The translations under genes and the position numbers were made by a program. 64,000 nt of DNA from DAOTXN01 sp034435435 (GTDB lineage Bacteria > Chloroflexota > Anaerolineae > S140-20). Under the pieces are notes generated by a model, which made no database searches, had not been told where the DNA came from, and was given only the letters and a program-made list of their open reading frames with translations. Below are positions 60,062 to 64,000 of the stretch, one piece after another. The DNA lies in assembly GCA_034435435.1 (NCBI GenBank), contig DAOTXN010000016.1:6444-70443 (forward strand), read 5' to 3'. Position 1 is the stretch's first letter. Each line of letters opens with the position of its first letter.

Positions 60062-62490
60062 TCCAGAAAACCCTTCCCTTGCGCTATCTTGTACCTGCCG
60101 CCCTATTGTTGCTCATGTTTGCGCAGATCGTCGGCAGCGCCACGCGCACTTCGCTGACCATCGACGAGGGTTTGCACATCACCAGCGGCTACTCGATTTT
60201 ACGCACCGGCGACCATCGTCTGATCGAAGAACACCCCCCACTGGTCAAATTCATTGCTGCCTGGCCACTCCTATTGGTCCCCGATCTACCCGACCCGCGC
60301 GACTTGCCGGCTTGGAAAACGGATTCATCTCAAATGGACAGCACACGCCTGGTGCAAGTGACCCAGAGCTTAATTTATCCTTACATTCCACTGGATCGGT
60401 TGGTTTTCGCGGCCCGCTTGCCCATTGCGTTGTTGGCGTTGCTGCTGGGGGCGATAGCTTTTCGCTGGTCAACCGACCTCTTTGGGTACAAGGGGGGCTG
60501 GCTGACGCTCTTTTTGATAACCTTTGACCCTAACCTGCTGGCTCACGCAGGCGTCGCTGCCACAGACTTGGGCGCAGCCCTGTTCATCTTGCTGGCTCTG
60601 TACACACTCTGGCGCTGGCTGCGTCGCCCGACTTGGCGACGCTGGACATGGGCGGGTCTCGCTTTGGGCCTCGCTCAGGCGGCCAAGCTTTCGGCCCTGC
60701 TGCTCCTACCGGTCCAGGGCCTTCTAGTCTTGCTTTTCGCTCTTCGAATTGGGAATTCGCACCCCTCTCCGATTGGCTTCGAAGGTCAGGGATTGGGGGC
60801 CAGGAACGCAGTTTTGCGTTTCGCGTTTTACGTCGGCATGGTGTTTCTGGCTGCCCTCGTGCTATGGGCGCTCTATGGCTTTGAGATCGGTCCAATTCCC
60901 GAGTCTGGTTCTGATCTGCTTGTCCCGGCGGCCAGCCACGCCGTGCCTTGGCTGCGCCTGCGCGGACACATGCAGAGCGGCCACGCCGCCTTTTTGATGG
61001 GGCACGTTTCTCATCGAGGTTGGTGGTACTATTTCCCCGTGGCGCTGATGCTCAAGACACCCATCCCTATCCTGTTGGCCTGGTTAGCGGGACTGATCAC
61101 ACTTTTGCCCGGTCTGAGACGGCGTTGGCGCGACGAACTGGCCTTGTTGCTTTTCCCAGCGCTATATTTTGGATCGAGCCTGCAAAGCACCCTCAACATC
61201 GGCTATCGCCACTTGCTACCGATTTTACCTCTGCTGGCCGTTTCGACGGGGCGTCTAGCAACCTTTATTAAAACAAAGTGGCGACTTGCGCTGCTTGCAC
61301 CTTGGGGGCTTTGGCTGGCTGTGGGCAGCGTGACCTTGTACCCTCACTATTTAACCTATTTCAACGCATTGGCAGGCGGCCCCGAAGGCGGCTACCGCTA
61401 CCTGGTGGATTCGAACACCGATTGGGGCCAAGCCCTCAAAGACCTGGCCCGTTTCCAAGACGATCACGACATCGAATCGGTGTTTCTGTCTATGTTCACT
61501 TTCCTGGACCCGGCCATCTATGGCGTGCGCTACCAACCCATGACGCCGATGCACGGCAATACGCCAGCCGTCTTTCCGTCTCGGTTCAACCCACCGCCGG
61601 GCGATTACGTCATCAGCACCACAACATTACAGGGTATCCCGCTGGTCGATCCAGAGATGTTCGACTGGTTTCGTCGACGCACGCCAGATGCTCGTATCGC
61701 CCACGCAATGTTCTACTATCACGTCCCAGAACTGACAACGTCAGGCGCGTGGGTTGCTCAATGTTTCGTGCCCGTCGCCCCATTGTCTTCCCAGGCGATC
61801 GATTACGGTTTTGGAGACATTGATCTGCGCCGGATCTACTTTGATTGTACTCAGAGTTGGGTCATCCCGGCAGGCGGACAGGCGTTAGAGCAGCATAAGG
61901 ACACAGATGGCCCGTTGAGATGGTATATTTTCCATCAGGATGTGGTCCATAACGCAGACCCTTTTATTCAGACCTGGCTTACACCACTCCGTCTGAGTTA
62001 TGAGCAGACTCGCCGCACTACTGAACCGCCGTTTGCGATTTATGAAGCAACGTCCATACTGGTCAGTCCGACCCAGCCGATTTCCGGCTCTGTGCATGTG
62101 GGCAGTTTGACCTTCCTGGGACACACTCAATCTACGCAACTAAGGGACATACCGGCTTTTCAATCTACCGGGCTCGAAATCTGGACTTATTGGCGTGTAG
62201 ACGCCGTGCCTGACCGTCCTCTTTCGCTCATGCTGCACTTGGTTGGCCCCGCCGGTACACCGGCGATTGTGGGAGATGGGCTGGGCGTGCCGGTAGAGAA
62301 CTGGCAGGTAGGCGACGTGATCGTGCAGCGCCACCGGCTACAGATGCCACCCGATGCGCCACATGGCGAGTACGCTCTCTATACCGGCGCTTATTGGGCA
62401 GACACACTAGAAAGATGGCAAGTCTTTCAAGGAGAGCTAGCAACCGGCGACCAGCTTTTGCTCTCCCCTGTTCAGGTACAGTTGCCGTGA
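60058..62490 (+). CDS. GT-C (GT39-like) glycosyltransferase, paralogue C
   Basis: 810 residues. The third paralogue of the 51165/55679 set: SLTIDEGLHITSGYSILRTGDHRLIEEHPPLVK, GHAAFLMGHVSHRGWWYYFPVALMLKTPIPILL, NIGYRHLLPILPLLA, VDSNTDWGQALKDLARFQDDHD, LVDPEMFDWFRRRTPDARIAH, and the C-terminal GDGLGVPVENWQVGDVIVQRH. One loop has a GTTTTGC heptad array (60811-60835); the N-terminus and the second loop, array sites in paralogue B, are ordinary sequence here. Start overlaps the remnant gene stop. Confidence 0.85.
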   Translation: MIQKTLPLRYLVPAALLLLMFAQIVGSATRTSLTIDEGLHITSGYSILRTGDHRLIEEHPPLVKFIAAWPLLLVPDLPDPRDLPAWKTDSSQMDSTRLVQVTQSLIYPYIPLDRLVFAARLPIALLALLLGAIAFRWSTDLFGYKGGWLTLFLITFDPNLLAHAGVAATDLGAALFILLALYTLWRWLRRPTWRRWTWAGLALGLAQAAKLSALLLLPVQGLLVLLFALRIGNSHPSPIGFEGQGLGARNAVLRFAFYVGMVFLAALVLWALYGFEIGPIPESGSDLLVPAASHAVPWLRLRGHMQSGHAAFLMGHVSHRGWWYYFPVALMLKTPIPILLAWLAGLITLLPGLRRRWRDELALLLFPALYFGSSLQSTLNIGYRHLLPILPLLAVSTGRLATFIKTKWRLALLAPWGLWLAVGSVTLYPHYLTYFNALAGGPEGGYRYLVDSNTDWGQALKDLARFQDDHDIESVFLSMFTFLDPAIYGVRYQPMTPMHGNTPAVFPSRFNPPPGDYVISTTTLQGIPLVDPEMFDWFRRRTPDARIAHAMFYYHVPELTTSGAWVAQCFVPVAPLSSQAIDYGFGDIDLRRIYFDCTQSWVIPAGGQALEQHKDTDGPLRWYIFHQDVVHNADPFIQTWLTPLRLSYEQTRRTTEPPFAIYEATSILVSPTQPISGSVHVGSLTFLGHTQSTQLRDIPAFQSTGLEIWTYWRVDAVPDRPLSLMLHLVGPAGTPAIVGDGLGVPVENWQVGDVIVQRHRLQMPPDAPHGEYALYTGAYWADTLERWQVFQGELATGDQLLLSPVQVQLP
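60811..60835. repeat. In-frame heptad array GTTTTGC x3
   Basis: GTTTTGC GTTTCGC GTTTTAC GTCG, encoding VLRFAFYV in paralogue C, immediately before a membrane helix. Confidence 0.85.
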
Positions 62491-62569
62491 CGCTGGAAGC
62501 GTTTTTCTAGCTGAACCCGGCGACGCTCACGCCCCTGCGATTCCCAGACAAGAAAAACCAGTCTTGTAT

Positions 62570-62598
62570 TTGACACGCTCACCCAATCGTGATACAAT
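62570..62598 (+). promoter_or_regulatory. Promoter of the Rrf2 regulator gene
   Basis: Perfect TTGACA (62570-62575), 17-bp spacer, TACAAT (62593-62598), about 50 bp before the start codon. The strongest promoter match in the window. Confidence 0.75.
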
Positions 62599-62646
62599 CC
62601 GACCTGATAAGTCTCATTTCGTCATGCACCAAAAGGAGAGCAGCCC

Positions 62647-63072
62647 ATGCAACTCACCCGTAGCGCCGACTATGCTGTGCGGGCGATGCTCGAAATCGCC
62701 GCTCAGACCGACAGCGACGAGGCGCGGGCGCGCACCCACGAAATCGCTGAACGCAAAGAGATCCCGCCGGCCCTCTTGGCTAAACTGATTCCCTTGCTGG
62801 TCCGCGCTGGCTTGCTCGCCAGTCAACGCGGCGCGCGGGGGGGATTGGCATTGGCGCGACCGGCCTCTGAAATCAGCATGCTCGAAATCGTGGAGGCGAT
62901 AGAAGGCCCCATTGCGCTCAATCGCTGCACGACGACTCCGGTCCAATGTGACAAAGTGGCCCAATGCGCCGTTCACCCAATATGGCAAAAAGCCCAGGAT
63001 TATATGGTGGATCTGCTGAGGAGCACTATGTTGGCGGATCTATTGACCGCAACAAAGGCCGGACAGTCTTGA
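62647..63072 (+). CDS. Rrf2-family transcriptional regulator with three cysteines
   Basis: 141 residues. MQLTRSADYAVRAMLEIA, the helix-turn-helix ERKEIPPALLAKLIPLLVRAGLLASQRGARGGLALA and C94, C101, C107 (NRCTTTPVQCDKVAQC) match the Rrf2/IscR family, in which three Cys bind a [2Fe-2S] cluster and the protein senses iron-sulfur status, redox or NO. AGGAG precedes the ATG. It has its own strong promoter; the neighbours do not show its targets, though the Fe-S-rich fdh and sdh genes would be natural candidates (inference). Confidence 0.9.
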   Translation: MQLTRSADYAVRAMLEIAAQTDSDEARARTHEIAERKEIPPALLAKLIPLLVRAGLLASQRGARGGLALARPASEISMLEIVEAIEGPIALNRCTTTPVQCDKVAQCAVHPIWQKAQDYMVDLLRSTMLADLLTATKAGQS

Positions 63073-63131
63073 TTCTCGGCGCCGAAAGAGGTGATGAGTA
63101 CGCCGCCGTTGTTGAGCAATGGGCGGCGTTG

Positions 63132-63524
63132 TTATTGGAGGGCGTTTGTGTGCGGGGTGAGTTCAGAGTTTAATATCTCACGCACCAGTTGGGTAGAGTC
63201 GATGTCTTTGAGGATATAACGGGCAGCTCCGGCCATATAGGCCGCCTGGCGCTCATCTTCGTCGTCATAAGACGTCAAGATAATGACCGTTGTATCCGGA
63301 TGGCTATGCGCGATGCGGCGGCACGTTTCCAACCCTGTCCCGTCAGAGCGTTTGGTTTCCAGCAATACGACGTTGGGGCGCAGCGCCTCTACTTGAAGCA
63401 GCCCTTCCTCGGTCGAGCTGGTGCTACCGACCACCTCCAAGTGGCCGGTTTGCTGCAGACGCGAAACCAGCGCCTGGCGCACCGCTTTGTGCTCGTCGAT
63501 TATCAATAACCGTGTTCGCTCCAT
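63132..63524 (-). CDS. Single-domain response-regulator receiver lacking the phosphoacceptor Asp
   Basis: 130 residues, a CheY-like receiver without an output domain. The acidic pair is D10-E11 (LLIIDEHKAV), the switch Thr is T84 (ILTSYDDE) and the Lys is K106 (YILKD). At the position of the phosphorylated Asp the protein has Glu (E56, in VVLLETKRSDGTGLE), so normal phosphorylation is unlikely and a permanently phospho-like state is possible. Start could also be ATG 63530; neither has a good ribosome site. TATACT at 63559-63564 (minus strand) may be its -10 element. The partner is unknown. Confidence 0.8.
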   Translation of the reverse strand: MERTRLLIIDEHKAVRQALVSRLQQTGHLEVVGSTSSTEEGLLQVEALRPNVVLLETKRSDGTGLETCRRIAHSHPDTTVIILTSYDDEDERQAAYMAGAARYILKDIDSTQLVREILNSELTPHTNALQ

Positions 63525-63745
63525 CAGCATTCGCAACAAAATCACTGGACTCCAAGTTAGTATAACTTTGCTCCTGCTCAGGCCGTAGTGACATTTATCC
63601 CGACTTTGGCTGACATTCGTACCGACGAAAGGAAACGCTTGCGGGTGCGTCAACATCCGCAGATGCATGGGCTCACCGATCAAAGGAGGCGGAATCGCCC
63701 CATGTTGGCGAGTCAACGCCCATCCTACCCAAAATGATCATCCTG

Positions 63746-63754
63746 TGGTATACT
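63746..63754 (+). promoter_or_regulatory. Extended -10 promoter element for the tRNA genes
   Basis: TGG-TATACT ends ten bases before tRNA-Gly, giving a TGN extended -10. No good -35 is visible at the expected distance. Confidence 0.45.
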
Positions 63755-63763
63755 GGGATCAAC

Positions 63764-63834
63764 GCGGGCGTAGCGTAACGGTAGCGCCTCAGCCTTCCAA
63801 GCTGATGGTACGGGTTCGATCCCCGTCGCCCGCT
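63764..63834 (+). tRNA. tRNA-Gly (anticodon TCC)
   Basis: 71-nt cloverleaf. Acceptor GCGGGCG/CGCCCGC, D arm TAGCGTAACGGTAGCGC, anticodon stem-loop CAGC-CTTCCAA-GCTG, T arm CGGG-TTCGATC-CCCG, discriminator T. CCA is not encoded. Confidence 0.95.
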
Positions 63835-63854
63835 CTGAATTAACAACTGAATAA

Positions 63855-63927
63855 GGGCCCGTAGCTCAGTGGTGAGAGCGGCCGGCTCATAACCGGTTGG
63901 TCACAGGTTCGAATCCTGTCGGGCCCA
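63855..63927 (+). tRNA. tRNA-Met (anticodon CAT, elongator type)
   Basis: 73-nt cloverleaf. Acceptor GGGCCCG/CGGGCCC, anticodon stem-loop CCGG-CTCATAA-CCGG, T arm with TTCGAAT, discriminator A. The fully paired first acceptor base pair argues against initiator tRNA; a tRNA-Ile2 (CAT with modified C) is less likely but not excluded. CCA is not encoded. 20 nt after tRNA-Gly, so probably cotranscribed. Confidence 0.92.
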
Positions 63928-63932
63928 CTTTA

Positions 63933-63966
63933 GGAACCAGGTCACCAGTAAAGCCTGGTTCTTTTT
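63933..63966 (+). terminator. Rho-independent terminator after the tRNA pair
   Basis: GAACCAGG (63934-63941) pairs with CCTGGTTC (63954-63961), followed by TTTTT. Confidence 0.85.
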
Positions 63967-64000
63967 GTGGCAGGACCAGGGATGTGCTGACGAGAAAAAA

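Noticed and set aside
63701..63736. 11-codon ORF with AAAGGAGG upstream, before the tRNA genes
   Set aside because: The spacing of about 12 bases is long, the product has no features and the region lies just upstream of the tRNA promoter.
63855..63927. Initiator tRNA-fMet
   Set aside because: The first acceptor pair is G-C and the anticodon stem lacks the three consecutive G-C pairs of initiators, so elongator Met is preferred.

Overview
The window looks like a GC-rich chromosomal segment of a member of the Chloroflexota (Anaerolineae/Caldilineae-like). This is inferred from gene style, not from a marker phylogeny: a BTAD/NB-ARC/TPR regulator, an unusually large set of GT-C (GT39-like) membrane glycosyltransferases with C-terminal beta-sandwich modules, a split NAD-dependent formate dehydrogenase, non-pyrrolysine MttB homologues, and many short dispersed repeats. 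There is no rRNA operon, phage or complete insertion sequence. Two tRNA genes lie at the right edge, and the first gene runs off the left edge.

Layout. 1-4.8 kb: a large regulator, then a UMF1-family MFS transporter with a soluble domain inserted in it. 4.8-12.3 kb (mostly minus strand): a NAD-linked formate dehydrogenase (NuoE-NuoF fusion, HoxU-like subunit, Cys-type FdhA). Its genes are interrupted by a DMT exporter under a ykkC-like riboswitch, a GNAT gene, a DUF4332 gene and two copies of a MITE-like element. 12.4-15.8 kb: sdhCDAB from a clear sigma70-type promoter. 15.8-18.1 kb: a coiled-coil protein and an MFS transporter. 18.1-34.9 kb: about 17 kb of closely spaced minus-strand genes. 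They begin with a HutC-type GntR regulator that has its own operator. Two MttB-type methyltransferases, a PHP enzyme, a nucleotidyltransferase-fold protein, a CBS protein and a dimethylglycine/sarcosine dehydrogenase-GcvT fusion follow. Next come transaldolase, transketolase, RpiA, class II aldolase, an aminotransferase and a HAD phosphatase. 35.1-36.4 kb: infC-rpmI-rplT with a probable AUU start for infC. 36.4-40.1 kb: a nucleotidyltransferase, a 92-bp triple tandem repeat, an RNA methyltransferase and a TPR protein. 40.2-62.5 kb: a chain of overlapping plus-strand genes for GT-C glycosyltransferases, an aberrant nitrilase, an SMR-like protein, a GT2 and a UDP-GlcNAc 2-epimerase, interrupted by a secreted minus-strand gene and a glycosyltransferase remnant. 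62.5-64 kb: an Rrf2 regulator, a receiver domain lacking its phosphoacceptor Asp, tRNA-Gly and tRNA-Met.

The genes suggest two themes. One is C1/methylamine metabolism: demethylation by MttB and DMGDH-GcvT, carbon rearrangement by the non-oxidative pentose phosphate enzymes, and formate oxidation to NADH. The other is cell-surface glycosylation. The most unusual signal is a family of degenerate heptanucleotide tandem arrays (period exactly 7 bp, several sequence flavours), found at about 18 places. They lie at gene junctions, beside Shine-Dalgarno sites, and in frame inside membrane-protein genes. Three paralogous glycosyltransferases carry different flavours, or none, at the same loop.
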